A stretch of DNA of 64,000 bases from Paraburkholderia sp. (GTDB lineage Bacteria; Pseudomonadota; Gammaproteobacteria; Burkholderiales; Burkholderiaceae), in NCBI RefSeq assembly GCF_024281035.1, contig NZ_JAMXLH010000025.1:62001-126000 (forward strand), read 5' to 3'. The position numbers were made by a program, and so were the translations under genes. The notes below the pieces were generated by a model that made no database searches, was not told the DNA's origin, and saw only the letters and a list, made by a program, of their open reading frames with translations. Positions 9,236 to 19,379 of this stretch are shown piece after piece (position 1 is the stretch's first letter; each line of letters opens with the position of its first letter).

Positions 9236-11215
9236 TCAAGACGATTTTAGTTTCTTCGTGCCGTCGTCGGCATCCGTGGGATCGACAGGCGCGTTCGGCG
9301 ACGAACCGTCCCCCGCGCCCGCGGCGCCCCCCGAATTCAACTGGATCGGCGTGCCCTGCACCGAAACCGGCCCCGGCTCGACCACCACGAACGCGCCGCC
9401 CACCTTGAGCGTAATGCCCGCGGTGGACTCCAGCACAATCGTCCCGAGCGCCTTCATGTGAATGTTGCCGGTCACGTCGATGGCGTAATTGCCCGTCACC
9501 TTTTCCTGCAGGTTCTGCTTCACGCTCAGCGATGCCGTGCCGTCCACCTGCGTATTCTGGTTGCCGCTCACGTGGTCGTGCCGGTCGCCGCCCACCGAGA
9601 CATGTTCGTCCGCCTTCACCTTCAGATGGCGGTCGTTGCCCACATTCATCAACGCGTCGTTGATCACCCAGGTTTCATGATCCTTCTGCGCGTGAAAGAA
9701 CAACTGTTCGCTGCCCGCGGTGTCCATGAACCGCACCTCGTTGTATCCGCCGCCGCCTTTGGTGGTGTTGCTCTTCACCGTCGAAATAGCCGAATTCGCG
9801 GGCAGATCATAGGGCGGCATCAGGCTCGCGTTATAGACGCTGCCCGTCACGAGCGGCTGATCCGGATTGCCTTCGATGAATTCCACGAGCACCTCGTGGC
9901 CGATGCGCGGCAGGAAAAACGCGCCCCACTGCGTGCCGGCCCAGCCCTGGGCCACGCGCACCCAGCAGCGGACATCGCTCGCATCCGAATTCTTCGCCAG
10001 TTGTTCCCAATGGAATTGAACCTTGATGCGGCCGTATTTATCGGTCGAGATCTCTTCGCCGCTTTCGCCCACCACCACCGCCGTCTGCAAACCGCTCACG
10101 ATGGCGCGCGGCGTAAGCCGTTCCGACCGGAACTGGCTGGATTTGCGCAGCGCCGTAAAGCCGCAATCGAAAAACACCGGTTGCGCAGGAAGTGCGAGCG
10201 TCGAAACATAGGTATCGGAATTGATTTCGTAACTGGCGCTCACGACGAGATAACTGTCGTTTTGCCCATCGACGGGATGCTCGCTCAGCTTGAACTGGCC
10301 GCCCGGCCAGATACCGCGCGCGGTGGCACGCCCTTCGATGATTTCGTTGCGCGCCTGGTGGATTTCGGAGCGCACGCGCGCGTAGTGGTCGCTGTCGCCC
10401 GGATCCATGTAGCTCGCCAGGTGCTCCTGCATGCCGTACGTGGCCGGATCGTAGGGCTGCGTGCGCGTGGAGCGCGCTTTGAGTCCCTGGTGAAGGCTCC
10501 TCGACGGTTTCTCGAAGTCGTAATCGTTCGTTTCGTAAAAGCCGGTTTGCAGTTCGCCGCCAAGGCGCCATTGATAGATGCACTCGCGGTCCTTCACGGG
10601 TTCTTCGGCGGGATCGTAAGCGATCGTGGCGTAGTGCTCGATCGGCGAGTGCATGTCGCCCGAATCGGTCAGCACCATCGTGTTTTTGCCGTTGCCGTGC
10701 TCGAAATAGTAGTAAATGCCCTCGTGTTCCAGAAGACGGCTCACGAACGCAAAATCGGTCTCGCGATATTGCGCGCAGTGCTCGCGTTCCTTATACGTGG
10801 CCGTGGTCCGGTCGTTCACGTCGACGTCGTAGTCGTTGAGCACGGACTTGACGATCTCCAGCACGGTTTTCTTGTGGAAGAAGCGGTAATGCGAGCCGCG
10901 CGTGAGCAGCCACAGGCGCGGGCGCACCATCGCCTCGTAGCGCGCCATGCTGCCGTATGCGCGCCGCCCGGCCGCGGTCATGCGAAACGCCGCGACAATG
11001 CCGTTGAACTGGCGCGTGCCGCCGCCCGGCAGCGTCACCTCCACCGAGATGTCCTCCCCGAGCATCTGCGCGGGCGTGACGTCGTTGCTCGTGCTGAGGA
11101 TTTCGAGCCGGTACTCGCTCAGTCGCCCCAGCTCGTCCGCGCCCATCATGCGCAGGAAGAGCAGTTCGGCGCTCGTGCCCGAGCACTTGACGCTGACGTG
11201 ACGGTCGGTTGGCAT
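9236..11215 (-). CDS. vgrG: T6SS spike protein VgrG (TssI)
   Basis: 659 aa. The N-terminal two-thirds is the gp27-like/gp44-like region (CSGTSAELLFLRMMGADELG, FVSRLLEHEGIYYYFEH), followed by the gp5 OB-fold block (DKYGRIKVQFHWE, VRVAQGWAGTQWGAFFLPRIGHEVLVEF) and beta-helix repeats (LKVKADEHVSVGGDRHDHVSG). The C-terminus ends after a short Pro/Asp tail with no extra enzymatic domain, so it is a structural rather than 'evolved' VgrG. It begins 1 base after the DUF4150 gene stop, a spacing that suggests translational coupling with the spike tip that would sit on it. Confidence 0.97.
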   Translation of the reverse strand: MPTDRHVSVKCSGTSAELLFLRMMGADELGRLSEYRLEILSTSNDVTPAQMLGEDISVEVTLPGGGTRQFNGIVAAFRMTAAGRRAYGSMARYEAMVRPRLWLLTRGSHYRFFHKKTVLEIVKSVLNDYDVDVNDRTTATYKEREHCAQYRETDFAFVSRLLEHEGIYYYFEHGNGKNTMVLTDSGDMHSPIEHYATIAYDPAEEPVKDRECIYQWRLGGELQTGFYETNDYDFEKPSRSLHQGLKARSTRTQPYDPATYGMQEHLASYMDPGDSDHYARVRSEIHQARNEIIEGRATARGIWPGGQFKLSEHPVDGQNDSYLVVSASYEINSDTYVSTLALPAQPVFFDCGFTALRKSSQFRSERLTPRAIVSGLQTAVVVGESGEEISTDKYGRIKVQFHWEQLAKNSDASDVRCWVRVAQGWAGTQWGAFFLPRIGHEVLVEFIEGNPDQPLVTGSVYNASLMPPYDLPANSAISTVKSNTTKGGGGYNEVRFMDTAGSEQLFFHAQKDHETWVINDALMNVGNDRHLKVKADEHVSVGGDRHDHVSGNQNTQVDGTASLSVKQNLQEKVTGNYAIDVTGNIHMKALGTIVLESTAGITLKVGGAFVVVEPGPVSVQGTPIQLNSGGAAGAGDGSSPNAPVDPTDADDGTKKLKSS

Positions 11216-11216
11216 A

Positions 11217-11606
11217 TCAGGGAATCATCGTCCGGACGGTTGCGGGGTCAAGGATCGACACCACGCCGCCCCAGTTGCACATGCACTTCGACACGTTGTC
11301 GAGCGACGGCTGATTGTCGAGCAGAACGGTCGGCGCGCCCGGCGCCCACGGCGTGAGCGTCGCGGGAATGCACGGCTGCGGCGTGAGCACGCCCGACGCC
11401 GCAGCCGTGGCCGATGCCACCTGCGGATTGGCAAGCGAAGAGCACATGCCGAACGGCATGATGTTCTGCATCGGCATGTGATCCATGATGTTCGCCGCGA
11501 GCGGCCCCTCGCCCAGCACCCGGTGAACCGGCAAGACAACGAGTTGCGAAGTCGCCGCGCCGAACGAGCATTGCAGCGTCGCGCCCATACTGACCTGTTG
11601 TGGCAT
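11217..11606 (-). CDS. DUF4150 / PAAR-like T6SS spike-tip protein
   Basis: 129 aa. The ATG at 11,606 is chosen because AAGGAGAG lies 7 bases upstream; a longer upstream reading frame has no such signal. The protein contains the DUF4150 pattern: an N-terminal GATLQCSFGAA, then MPFGMCSSLANP, a Pro-rich centre (TPQPCIPATLTPWAPG) and C-terminal SKCMCNWGG. Several Cys residues could hold a metal as in PAAR tips. Such proteins cap VgrG and often carry effector domains; this one is a bare domain without extension. Located directly between clpV and vgrG. Confidence 0.88.
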   Translation of the reverse strand: MPQQVSMGATLQCSFGAATSQLVVLPVHRVLGEGPLAANIMDHMPMQNIMPFGMCSSLANPQVASATAAASGVLTPQPCIPATLTPWAPGAPTVLLDNQPSLDNVSKCMCNWGGVVSILDPATVRTMIP

Positions 11607-11674
11607 CTGGACTCTCCTTGTCTCTTCTCGTCCTCGCTTGCGGGTGCGCCTCTTGTACCTCTTGCGCCGCGAAT

Positions 11675-14485
11675 TCAGTCGAACGTGTAAATGAATTCGC
11701 CGTCGCGCGCGCCCACCTGCACGCGCGTGACTACCGTGCCGTTCATCATGCGCGTCAGGAACTCCGTCGAAACACGCGGCAGCAGCGTATTCGTGAGAAT
11801 CGCATCGATCATGCGCCCACCGCTCTCCAGTTCCGTGCAGCGGCTCGCGATCAGCTTGACCACGTCGTCGTCGTAAAGGAACGGGACCTTGTGCGAAACG
11901 CGCAGCCGCTTTTCGATGCGCCCGAGCTGCAGCCGGATGATCGCGCCGAGCATCTCGTCGGAGAGCGGGTAATACGGGATCGTCACGACGCGCCCAAGCA
12001 GCGCAGCCGGAAAGACCTTCAGCAGCGGCTCGCGCAGCGCCCGCGCGATAGCCTCCGGCCCCGGCATCAGTTCCGGGTCCTTGCACAGGTTCGTGATGAG
12101 GTCGGTGCCCACGTTGGTCGTGAGCAGAATCAGCGTGTTCTTGAAGTCGATCACGCGGCCCTCGCCGTCCTCCATCCAGCCCTTGTCGAACACCTGGAAA
12201 AAGATTTCGTGCACGTCCGGGTGCGCCTTCTCCACTTCGTCGAGCAGCACGACGCTATACGGGCGGCGGCGCACGGCTTCGGTCAGCACGCCGCCCTCGC
12301 CGTAGCCGACATATCCCGGCGGCGCGCCCTTGAGCGACGAAACCGTATGCGCTTCCTGGTACTCGCTCATGTTGATCGTGATGACGTTCTGCTCGCCGCC
12401 GTACAGCACGTCCGCGAGCGCGAGCGCTGTTTCGGTCTTGCCGACGCCCGATGTGCCCGCCAGCAGGAACACGCCGATCGGTTTGTTCGGATTGTCGAGG
12501 CCCGCGCGCGAGGTCTGGATGCGCCGCGCAATCATCTCCGTGGCGTGAGCCTGGCCGATGATGCGGCGGTTCAGGTTTTCTGCGAGCTTGAGCACGTTTT
12601 CGATTTCGTTGCGCACCATGCGGCCCACGGGAATGCCGGTCCAGTCCTGCACGACCAACGCCACGGCCTGGCGATCGACCGTGGGCAGAATCAGCGGATC
12701 GTCGCCCTGGTAGCTCGCAAGCTGCGCCTGGAGATCGCGCAGTTCGGCGCGCAGTGTTTCCGGACCGGCTTCGGGATCGGCGGCGGGTTCCGCGGCGGAA
12801 ACGGCGGCGGGTTCGGTTGCAGGCGCAACCGGTGTGGCCTGCGCCACTTGCGCCGCTTGTGCCGCTTGCGCCGCTTGTACCGCTTTCGCGGCCTGCTCGC
12901 TGCGTACCGTTTCGCCGGGGCCGCCCTCCACCTTGCCGGTCTGCTCGCGCAACTGCGCGCGCAGCGCGAGGATGCGCGCAACGAGGCCCTTCTCCGTTTC
13001 CCAGCGCGCTTCGAGTTCGGCGAGACGCACCCGTTCGGCGGCAAGCTTTTCGTTGGCGGCGCCTTCGCGTTCCGTGGTCTCGATACCGACCGCCTTTTCG
13101 CGCCCGATGATCGCCAGCTCCGTTTCCAGTGCGGCGATGCGCTTGCGCGCGTCGTCCACCGAAGGCGGCGTCGCATGCTGGCTCACGGCGACGCGCGCGC
13201 AGGCGGTGTCGAGCAGGCTCACCGATTTATCGGGTAACTGGCGTGCCGGAATATACCGATGCGAGAGCCGCACGGCTGCCTCGAGCGCCTCGTCGAGCAC
13301 CTGCACCTTGTGGTGCTGCTCCATCGTCGACGTGATGCCGCGCATCATGCGGATCGCCTTTTCCTCGTCGGGCTCGGCCACCTGCACGACCTGGAAACGC
13401 CGCGTGAGCGCGGGATCTTTTTCGATGTGCTTCTTGTACTCGGCCCATGTGGTCGCGGCCACCGTACGCAGCGTGCCGCGCGCGAGCGCGGGCTTGAGCA
13501 GGTTCGCCGCGTCGCCGGTCCCGGCCGCGCCGCCCGCGCCGACGAGCGTGTGCGCTTCGTCGATAAAGAGAATCACCGGCTTTTCCGAGGCCTGCACTTC
13601 TTCGATCACCTGGCGCAGCCGGTTCTCGAATTCGCCTTTCATGCTCGCGCCCGCCTGAAGCAGGCCGACATCGAGCGTGCGCAACTGAACGTCGCGCAGC
13701 GACGGCGGCACGTCGCCCGCGACGATGCGCTGCGCGAAGCCTTCCACCACCGCCGTCTTGCCCACGCCGGCCTCGCCCGTGAGGATCGGGTTGTTCTGGC
13801 GGCGGCGCATGAGAATGTCCACCACCTGGCGAATCTCTTCGTCACGGCCCACGATCGGGTCGAGCTTGCCATTGCGCGCCTGCTCGGTGAGGTCCGTCGT
13901 GTAGCGGCGGAGCGCTTCCTGCTTGCCCATTGCCGCGGGCGGCATCGCACCGTCCACGTCGGAGCCTTCCGGCGCACCCGCTCTGGAGCCGTCGTTCGCG
14001 CTCATTGCCGCTTCGGGCGAGTCGCCGAGCACCTTGTCGAATTCGTCGCAGAGCGTGTCGAGCTTCACCTGCTCGAACTGGCGCGAAATGCCGTAAAGCG
14101 CGTTGCGCAACGACGGCGTCTTGAGCAGACCCACGATCAGATGGCCCGTGCGCACCTGCGATTCGCCGAACATGAGCGACCCAAACACCCAGCCGCGTTC
14201 GACGGCCTCCTCGACCTGCGAGGAAATATCCACCGACGACGCACCGCGCGGCAGGCGATCGAGCGCTTCGGTCAGATCGCGCGCGAGCCGTGCGGGATCC
14301 ATGCTGAAGTGGCGCACGATACGGTGCAGGTCCGAGTCGTGAATCTGCAGGATCTGGTGGAACCAGTGCACAAGTTCGATATACGGGTTGCCGCGCAGCC
14401 GGCAGAAGGTATTCGCGCTTTCCAGCGCGCGAAAGCCCAGTTTGTTGAGCTTCCCAAAGAGCGCCGCCCGTTTGATTTCGGCCAT
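11675..14485 (-). CDS. clpV: T6SS sheath-recycling ATPase ClpV (TssH)
   Basis: 936 aa. N-domain (residues 1-160), then the first AAA+ module with Walker A GEAGVGKT at 237-244 and [16 protein letters not shown], a coiled-coil middle domain, and the second AAA+ module with Walker A GTSGVGKT near 670 plus the [20 protein letters not shown] pore-loop region. ClpV disassembles contracted TssBC sheaths in the cytoplasm. Unusual is an Ala/Gln/Pro-rich low-complexity stretch at about 525-568 between the middle domain and the second AAA+ module, encoded by a 9-base tandem repeat. Start ATG at 14,485 gives the conserved [14 protein letters not shown]; tssG ends 4 bases upstream. Confidence 0.96.
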   Translation of the reverse strand: MAEIKRAALFGKLNKLGFRALESANTFCRLRGNPYIELVHWFHQILQIHDSDLHRIVRHFSMDPARLARDLTEALDRLPRGASSVDISSQVEEAVERGWVFGSLMFGESQVRTGHLIVGLLKTPSLRNALYGISRQFEQVKLDTLCDEFDKVLGDSPEAAMSANDGSRAGAPEGSDVDGAMPPAAMGKQEALRRYTTDLTEQARNGKLDPIVGRDEEIRQVVDILMRRRQNNPILTGEAGVGKTAVVEGFAQRIVAGDVPPSLRDVQLRTLDVGLLQAGASMKGEFENRLRQVIEEVQASEKPVILFIDEAHTLVGAGGAAGTGDAANLLKPALARGTLRTVAATTWAEYKKHIEKDPALTRRFQVVQVAEPDEEKAIRMMRGITSTMEQHHKVQVLDEALEAAVRLSHRYIPARQLPDKSVSLLDTACARVAVSQHATPPSVDDARKRIAALETELAIIGREKAVGIETTEREGAANEKLAAERVRLAELEARWETEKGLVARILALRAQLREQTGKVEGGPGETVRSEQAAKAVQAAQAAQAAQVAQATPVAPATEPAAVSAAEPAADPEAGPETLRAELRDLQAQLASYQGDDPLILPTVDRQAVALVVQDWTGIPVGRMVRNEIENVLKLAENLNRRIIGQAHATEMIARRIQTSRAGLDNPNKPIGVFLLAGTSGVGKTETALALADVLYGGEQNVITINMSEYQEAHTVSSLKGAPPGYVGYGEGGVLTEAVRRRPYSVVLLDEVEKAHPDVHEIFFQVFDKGWMEDGEGRVIDFKNTLILLTTNVGTDLITNLCKDPELMPGPEAIARALREPLLKVFPAALLGRVVTIPYYPLSDEMLGAIIRLQLGRIEKRLRVSHKVPFLYDDDVVKLIASRCTELESGGRMIDAILTNTLLPRVSTEFLTRMMNGTVVTRVQVGARDGEFIYTFD
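12843..12878. repeat. 9-bp tandem repeat inside clpV
   Basis: Four near-identical 9-base units GCC(G/A)CTTG(T/C), with decayed copies on both sides. On the coding strand they encode repeated Ala-Gln-Ala/Ala-Ala-Gln triplets. In-frame unit length suggests slippage expansion of a linker between the two ATPase modules. Confidence 0.85.
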
Positions 14486-14489
14486 GTCG

Positions 14490-15542
14490 TCAGTCTCCCG
14501 GGTTGGTGCCGCGCGCCGCGGCGCGAGACGTGCCGCATGGCGTATTGAACGATGGATTGAGCTTCAGTTGCTGCTGATCGCCGCGCGCCGCACCGCTCAG
14601 CAGCCAGCTGGTGTAACCGAGCCGCGCGTGCGCGCCGAGCGCAAGGCGCGGCACGTCGGCTTGCCGCAACTGCAGATTCACATCCCAGTCGAGCCCGTCG
14701 CGCACGTAGTTGCGCACCCAGTCGACGAGCCGCTTGAGACTCTCGCCGCCGGGCAAAAAACGCTCGTAATCCGCGAGGCCGAGCGGCCCGATGACGATAC
14801 GAAACTTGTGCTGCGCGTCCCACACGCGCGCGCCCATGACCGTCGACACGCCGAGCACGGCTGAGTCGCGCGCGCCGAGCCGCGTGAGCGATTCGGCGGG
14901 GAACGCCATCCAGTGCCCTACCCATTGACGGACCTCGATGGGCAAGCGGAAAAAGCGCGCAAGAATCAGTTCGAGGCAGGCCGCCGGCCGGGTGGGCATC
15001 GCCAGCACGCCCGCAAAGTGCAGCTTGGCGAAATCCGGCACCGTGTCGCGCTCGCGCAGCGCCGCTTCGCCGAGCCCGAAGGTTGTGCCCACATACATCG
15101 CGAAGCGGTCGCGCTCCGGCCGCTCCAGGCTCACGGCGGGCTGCGCGTTGGCCCAGGCGCGGTAGAACAGGCTCACCATCCGGTGGTGAAAGATGTCGAG
15201 AAAACGCGCGAACGTGGGGTCGTCGGCGTTGCGCAGGCGGTCGCGAACGTACTCGGTGAGATGCGTGGGCAGCGGGCCATTCGGACCGAGCAGGCCGAAG
15301 AAATTCACCGCGAGCTGCGGCGCATGCCCCGCTTTACCGCGCGAGAACGCGCCGAGCGTGGTCGGGTGGAAGATCAGTTCGGGCCGCTGCGTAAAGCGCA
15401 CCGAATCGTCGCGCGGCACCAGCGACTCGCCCACGCGCGGCCGCTCGGGCCACGCGTTTTCGATCAACCGCACCGCCTGGAAAAAATCGAAGCGGTACGC
15501 GTCGTCTTCGAGCAGCCGCAGCACGTTCACAGGGTCCAGCAT
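14490..15542 (-). CDS. tssG: T6SS baseplate protein TssG
   Basis: 350 aa, usual length. Opening VLRLLEDDAYRFDFFQAVRL and the block FFGLLGPNGPLPTHLTEYVR are diagnostic for the TssG/VasB family, as is FLDIFHHRMVSLFYRAW. TssG joins TssF and TssE in the baseplate wedge. The start overlaps the tssF stop by 16 bases, which indicates translational coupling and matches the stoichiometric partnership of the two proteins. Confidence 0.96.
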   Translation of the reverse strand: MLDPVNVLRLLEDDAYRFDFFQAVRLIENAWPERPRVGESLVPRDDSVRFTQRPELIFHPTTLGAFSRGKAGHAPQLAVNFFGLLGPNGPLPTHLTEYVRDRLRNADDPTFARFLDIFHHRMVSLFYRAWANAQPAVSLERPERDRFAMYVGTTFGLGEAALRERDTVPDFAKLHFAGVLAMPTRPAACLELILARFFRLPIEVRQWVGHWMAFPAESLTRLGARDSAVLGVSTVMGARVWDAQHKFRIVIGPLGLADYERFLPGGESLKRLVDWVRNYVRDGLDWDVNLQLRQADVPRLALGAHARLGYTSWLLSGAARGDQQQLKLNPSFNTPCGTSRAAARGTNPGD

Positions 15543-17404
15543 CGTCCCGCCCTCGCCGGCCAGCGCATGATTTCACCGCGCGTCGTGGTTCTCACGACGG
15601 TCTCGGCAAACGAATTGATCGACACGTACAGGCCGAAATAACGCGCGAGCACCGCGCCCAGCACGAACGCGCCCGCGCCCTCGAATGCCGTTTCATCGAA
15701 CGTCACCGTCACCTGCTGGCCGCGCCCGAACACAATCGGCCCTTTCACGGGCAGCCGGCGCGTGACCGGCTTCGCTTCGATCGAGCGTACGCCTTCGATC
15801 TGGCGCTGCGCCGGCACATCGTCGGCGGGACAGTACAGTCCGAGCAGGTCTCGCAGCGCGCGCGCGCCCGAGGCCGGATCCGAATCGAGCAGCGACGCGT
15901 AATTCAGCGACAAATGGCTCAACAAGCGCCACGCCACCGCGCCGTGCGCGAACGACGGCAGCGGGCGGCTCGGCCCGCTCACGCAACGCACGCTCGCGAC
16001 GGGTGCTTCCACCGAGAGCGTGAAATCCGACGCGCCCGTGCCGATTGAAAGCGTGAGCGGCAGGTCGCGGTTCGTGCACAGCACCTTGAGTCCGAGCTGG
16101 CGCAGATCACCGCGAAATGGCGCGTTCGCGGCGTCGACGAGCGCGATAAAGGTCTCGCTGCCGAGATAGCTCGTGCGCTGCCCGCGCTCGCGCTGGCGCG
16201 ACGACTGCATGCGCCGTTCGCGCCGCAACTGGTAAAAGGCGTCGCCGTGATAGCCCGAACCCAGGTCGCTCGCGTGATAGAACGGTTCGAACCGCTGCTC
16301 TTCATTCAACCCCGCGCTGTAGCCGGTCACTTCCTCGATGCCGTAGATCTCGAAGTCGAGTGGACGCGTGCGGTCCGCAATCACCTGATATTCGAACTGC
16401 CCCGGGTTGAGTGCGATGCGGTCGGTGCGCCGCGGAAACAGATTGATGGCGGGCGTGCAATGGAGCGAGAAGTTCGATGCGTCGAGCGTCTGCTCGAGCA
16501 GCGGGTCCGCGCGGTTGAGCAGCACGACGATTTCGACCTCGTTGTCCGCGCACGCATGCAATGCGCTTTGCAATCCGTCGATGCCGACAAACAGAAAACG
16601 CTGCGCAAACGCGAAATACTCCTGCAACAGCCGGAAACCCTGAAACGATTGCCGCCCCACGGGCAGCAGCGCTTCATCCTCGTCGAAACCGAGCGGCTTC
16701 ACGGCGCTCGCGGGCAGCAGCCGGTGCCACGCGACAGGCCGCGTCACGGGCATCACCACCACGCCCACGGTCGAAGCCAGCATGCGCTCGTAGATGCGCG
16801 TGGGCAGCGATTCTGCGCCGCGCAGATAGAGCGAAAGACGGTCCAGCCCAAGCTGGTTGATTTTCATGCCGGGCGGCGTGCGCAGGCGCAGGCGCACGCC
16901 CGCCTTCACGCCGGGCGGCAGTGCGATATCCGTGCCGCCGAGCGCGCCGCTGTGCGTAAAGAATCTGGCTTCCGCGATCTCGACGGGCCACAGCGTGAGC
17001 GCGTGCGCCGTCCGGTATTCGCAGCGCGTCGAGCCGTTCCGGTCGAGCACGCTGTGAAGCGCGCTGCCGCGCGGCACCGTCACACCCGCCGCAAGCGCGG
17101 GATGCGACAGATCGGGCTGCATGTGCACGATGGCCATGGAGGGCGTCGGCGCGAGATAGTGCGGGTAAATCAGTTCGGTCAGATGCTGCGTGAAGCGCGG
17201 AAATTCGGCATCGATCTTCAATTGCACGCGCGCGGCAAGAAAGCTGAAGCCTTCGAGCAGCCGCTCGACATACGGGTCCGCGCAGTCGAGCCCTTCGAGG
17301 CCGAGGCGCGCGGCCACTTTCGGAAACTCGCGCGCAAACTCGGCGCCCATCTCGCGCACATGCGTGAGTTCCTGGTTGTAGTAGCGGATCAGATCGGGAT
17401 TCAT
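15527..17404 (-). CDS. tssF: T6SS baseplate protein TssF
   Basis: 625 aa. The N-terminal IRYYNQELTHVREMGAEFAR and PYVERLLEGFSFLAARVQLK are hallmark TssF/VasA motifs; the C-terminal GRGQQVTVTFDETAFEG and RYFGLYVSINSFAETVVRT are also typical. It is the main wedge protein of the T6SS baseplate, with two copies per wedge in solved systems. Lies 4 bases after tssE and overlaps tssG by 16 bases. Confidence 0.97.
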   Translation of the reverse strand: MNPDLIRYYNQELTHVREMGAEFAREFPKVAARLGLEGLDCADPYVERLLEGFSFLAARVQLKIDAEFPRFTQHLTELIYPHYLAPTPSMAIVHMQPDLSHPALAAGVTVPRGSALHSVLDRNGSTRCEYRTAHALTLWPVEIAEARFFTHSGALGGTDIALPPGVKAGVRLRLRTPPGMKINQLGLDRLSLYLRGAESLPTRIYERMLASTVGVVVMPVTRPVAWHRLLPASAVKPLGFDEDEALLPVGRQSFQGFRLLQEYFAFAQRFLFVGIDGLQSALHACADNEVEIVVLLNRADPLLEQTLDASNFSLHCTPAINLFPRRTDRIALNPGQFEYQVIADRTRPLDFEIYGIEEVTGYSAGLNEEQRFEPFYHASDLGSGYHGDAFYQLRRERRMQSSRQRERGQRTSYLGSETFIALVDAANAPFRGDLRQLGLKVLCTNRDLPLTLSIGTGASDFTLSVEAPVASVRCVSGPSRPLPSFAHGAVAWRLLSHLSLNYASLLDSDPASGARALRDLLGLYCPADDVPAQRQIEGVRSIEAKPVTRRLPVKGPIVFGRGQQVTVTFDETAFEGAGAFVLGAVLARYFGLYVSINSFAETVVRTTTRGEIMRWPARAGRCWTL

Positions 17405-17408
17405 GTCG

Positions 17409-17921
17409 TCAGCGCGGCGCGCCCTTGTCGATCACGCGAACTTCGCCCGCTTCGAGATCGAGCTCCGTACGAAAGTAGAGCTGCTCCGGATAGGGCTGTG
17501 CCCACAGGTCGCCTTCGATCACGAACGCCACCGTGTTGTGACGCCCCGTGGTTTCCTCTTCAAGCACCGCTGTTACGCGCACGGTCTCGCGCAGGATGCG
17601 CGGCTCGAATGCAATGATCGCGTCGCGAATCATGCGCTCGAGCTTCGCGATGTCCATGCCCGAGGCGGTCTTGCCCGCCGTGTCGGGCAAACCGAAATTC
17701 ACCACCGAACTGGCCACGGCCGGATACGCCGCAAGATCCTGCACCGCGCCCAGCCCGCTTGCGTTGAGCAGCCAGGCCAGATCGCGCTGCACGCCGTGGC
17801 GCAGCGTGCGCATGGAAACCACGCGGCGCTCGCGGCTCTCCTCCTTCGCTTCGGGCTCCAGATCGGTCAGGCGATCGAGCAGCGCGGGCTGCAGCCGGTC
17901 GCGGCCCGTCAGCTCAGCCAT
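17409..17921 (-). CDS. tssE: T6SS baseplate protein TssE (gp25-like)
   Basis: 170 aa from the ATG at 17,921, which gives the family-like start MAELTGRDRLQPALLDRLTD; an in-frame ATG 15 bases upstream (17,936) is equally possible because neither has a clear ribosome-binding site. The gp25/lysozyme-like fold is shown by SVVNFGLPD, the MIRDAIIAFEPRI block and the C-terminal YFRTELDLEAGEVRV. TssE starts sheath polymerisation on the baseplate. It overlaps the end of tagJ by 8 bases. Confidence 0.94.
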   Translation of the reverse strand: MAELTGRDRLQPALLDRLTDLEPEAKEESRERRVVSMRTLRHGVQRDLAWLLNASGLGAVQDLAAYPAVASSVVNFGLPDTAGKTASGMDIAKLERMIRDAIIAFEPRILRETVRVTAVLEEETTGRHNTVAFVIEGDLWAQPYPEQLYFRTELDLEAGEVRVIDKGAPR

Positions 17922-18747
17922 GGCGGGGCGCGACATCGGCCGCGGGTGTTTTAACTTCGAGCGCGATTGTGCGGATGTCGAAGAGCGCGTAATCGTTCGC
18001 GTCGGTCGTCAGCATGCGCTGGCCGAGCGGATGCGCATCGTCGAATTCGCCGCCCGCCGCATCGACCCATTCGGTTGAGCGCGCAAGCGCCAGCCCGCTG
18101 TCCATCGCCGCGAGCGTGCCCGGATAGCGCGCGGGAATCAGCCCCGCCGCCTGGCCTTCGTTGGCCCACGTGAATACCGCGGGCATCCAGACGCGGTCGC
18201 GCAGATCGGCGGGCGGCTCGATTTCGATGCGGCGGATCCGCTCGAACGGAATCCAGTAATAGCGGCCCGCAAGGATCACTTCGAGCGCCGGGCCGACGCG
18301 CGTGTCCGCGTCGGCGATCCACTCGAACGCTTCGCCGTTGATCGTGCCCGCCGTGGGCGCCGCCGCATCGAGCGCATTCGTGCGGCATGCGGCTGCCGCC
18401 TTGAAGTCGCCCCCGCCTTCGAGGCGCAACGCTTCGATCAGCAGCGCGAGCCATGCCGTGGGCTCGCCGAAGATCAGCGGCGCACGCCGGCCCTTGAACA
18501 CATCTTCGCGCAACGCCTCGCACTGCAATGCGTCGCGGTAAATCTGCACCATCGGCAACGCGGCGGCATCGAGGTCGCCCGCCACGTTCAGTTGCGCGAG
18601 CGCGCGCTCCCAGGCGCCCTGCACCGCGAGCAACTGAAACAGGAACACGCGATACGACGCGTTGGCCGGATCGCCGCGCACCTGGTCCTGCAACTGCCGC
18701 AAGCATTCGTCAAGATTGCCATCGCGCAAGCTTTCTTCTGCGGTCAT
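17914..18747 (-). CDS. tagJ: T6SS accessory protein TagJ (ImpE family)
   Basis: 277 aa. TPR-like helical N-terminus (ESLRDGNLDECLRQLQDQVR, NASYRVFLFQLLAVQGAWER) and a C-terminal beta-rich half containing EWIADADTRVGPALEVILAG and YYWIPFERIRRIEIEPP, as in ImpE/TagJ. Family members bind TssB and ClpV and modulate sheath recycling. It is present only in a subset of T6SS classes, so it is a useful subtype marker. Lies between hcp (98-base gap) and tssE (overlap). Confidence 0.92.
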   Translation of the reverse strand: MTAEESLRDGNLDECLRQLQDQVRGDPANASYRVFLFQLLAVQGAWERALAQLNVAGDLDAAALPMVQIYRDALQCEALREDVFKGRRAPLIFGEPTAWLALLIEALRLEGGGDFKAAAACRTNALDAAAPTAGTINGEAFEWIADADTRVGPALEVILAGRYYWIPFERIRRIEIEPPADLRDRVWMPAVFTWANEGQAAGLIPARYPGTLAAMDSGLALARSTEWVDAAGGEFDDAHPLGQRMLTTDANDYALFDIRTIALEVKTPAADVAPRHG

Positions 18748-18845
18748 GTCAGTTCGCTCCGTCCGTGCGGGATGCGTGTCGTCACGCGGCGCTCGCCTGC
18801 CATGCGGCGCTCACTGCATGCGCCGCATGGCAGCCTGCTCCCTGT

Positions 18846-19334
18846 CTAGCTCGCGTCGTTCTTCACGATGTCCCACTTCGCCTCGACTACGCCCCCTTCC
18901 TTCTGCCCCTTCGCGTTTTGCGGCTGATATTCGACGTGGAATTTCTCGAAGTTCAGCGTCACGTTTTCGGTGAAACGCTCTTCGCCGCCCGAGCCGCCCG
19001 TCGAATACGAGCTGACCAGCAACGAGGTCAGCGTGATCTTGTAGTACTCGAGCGGATCGTCGCCGCCCGCCTTACGCACGGTCAGCACGGCCGTGGGAAT
19101 GTGCGTTCCCTTGCAGCACGCGGTCATGATCGCGGGCGATGCCTTGTCGGCGAACTTCGTGAACGAGATGTCCTGTACGTTGACCCGCCCCGCGCCGCCG
19201 CCGGTGCCCATGTGCATCGTGCCGCTCTGGCTGAGCCCCCAGCTCCATGCGAGCACTTCGATTTCTTCCTTATGGGTCTTGTCCTGCGACTCACCCTTGA
19301 TGTCGCCAAGCTTCATGAACATATCGACGGCCAT
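18846..19334 (-). CDS. hcp: T6SS tube protein Hcp (TssD)
   Basis: 162 aa from the ATG at 19,334, preceded by GGAG with 6-base spacing; a GTG four codons upstream would put that site inside the gene, so it is rejected as start. Motifs AVDMFMKLGDIKGES, IEVLAWSWGLSQSG, VNVQDISFTKFADKASP and ITLTSLLVSSYSTGGSGG identify Hcp. Hexameric rings stack into the inner tube that is propelled by the TssBC sheath. There are longer gaps on both sides (98 bases to tagJ, 45 to tssC) than elsewhere in the cluster, consistent with separate tuning of this abundant product. Confidence 0.97.
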   Translation of the reverse strand: MAVDMFMKLGDIKGESQDKTHKEEIEVLAWSWGLSQSGTMHMGTGGGAGRVNVQDISFTKFADKASPAIMTACCKGTHIPTAVLTVRKAGGDDPLEYYKITLTSLLVSSYSTGGSGGEERFTENVTLNFEKFHVEYQPQNAKGQKEGGVVEAKWDIVKNDAS

Positions 19335-19379
19335 GTTGTTCTCCACTCAAGACGTTTCGCCAGTGAAAACGGAATTCCG

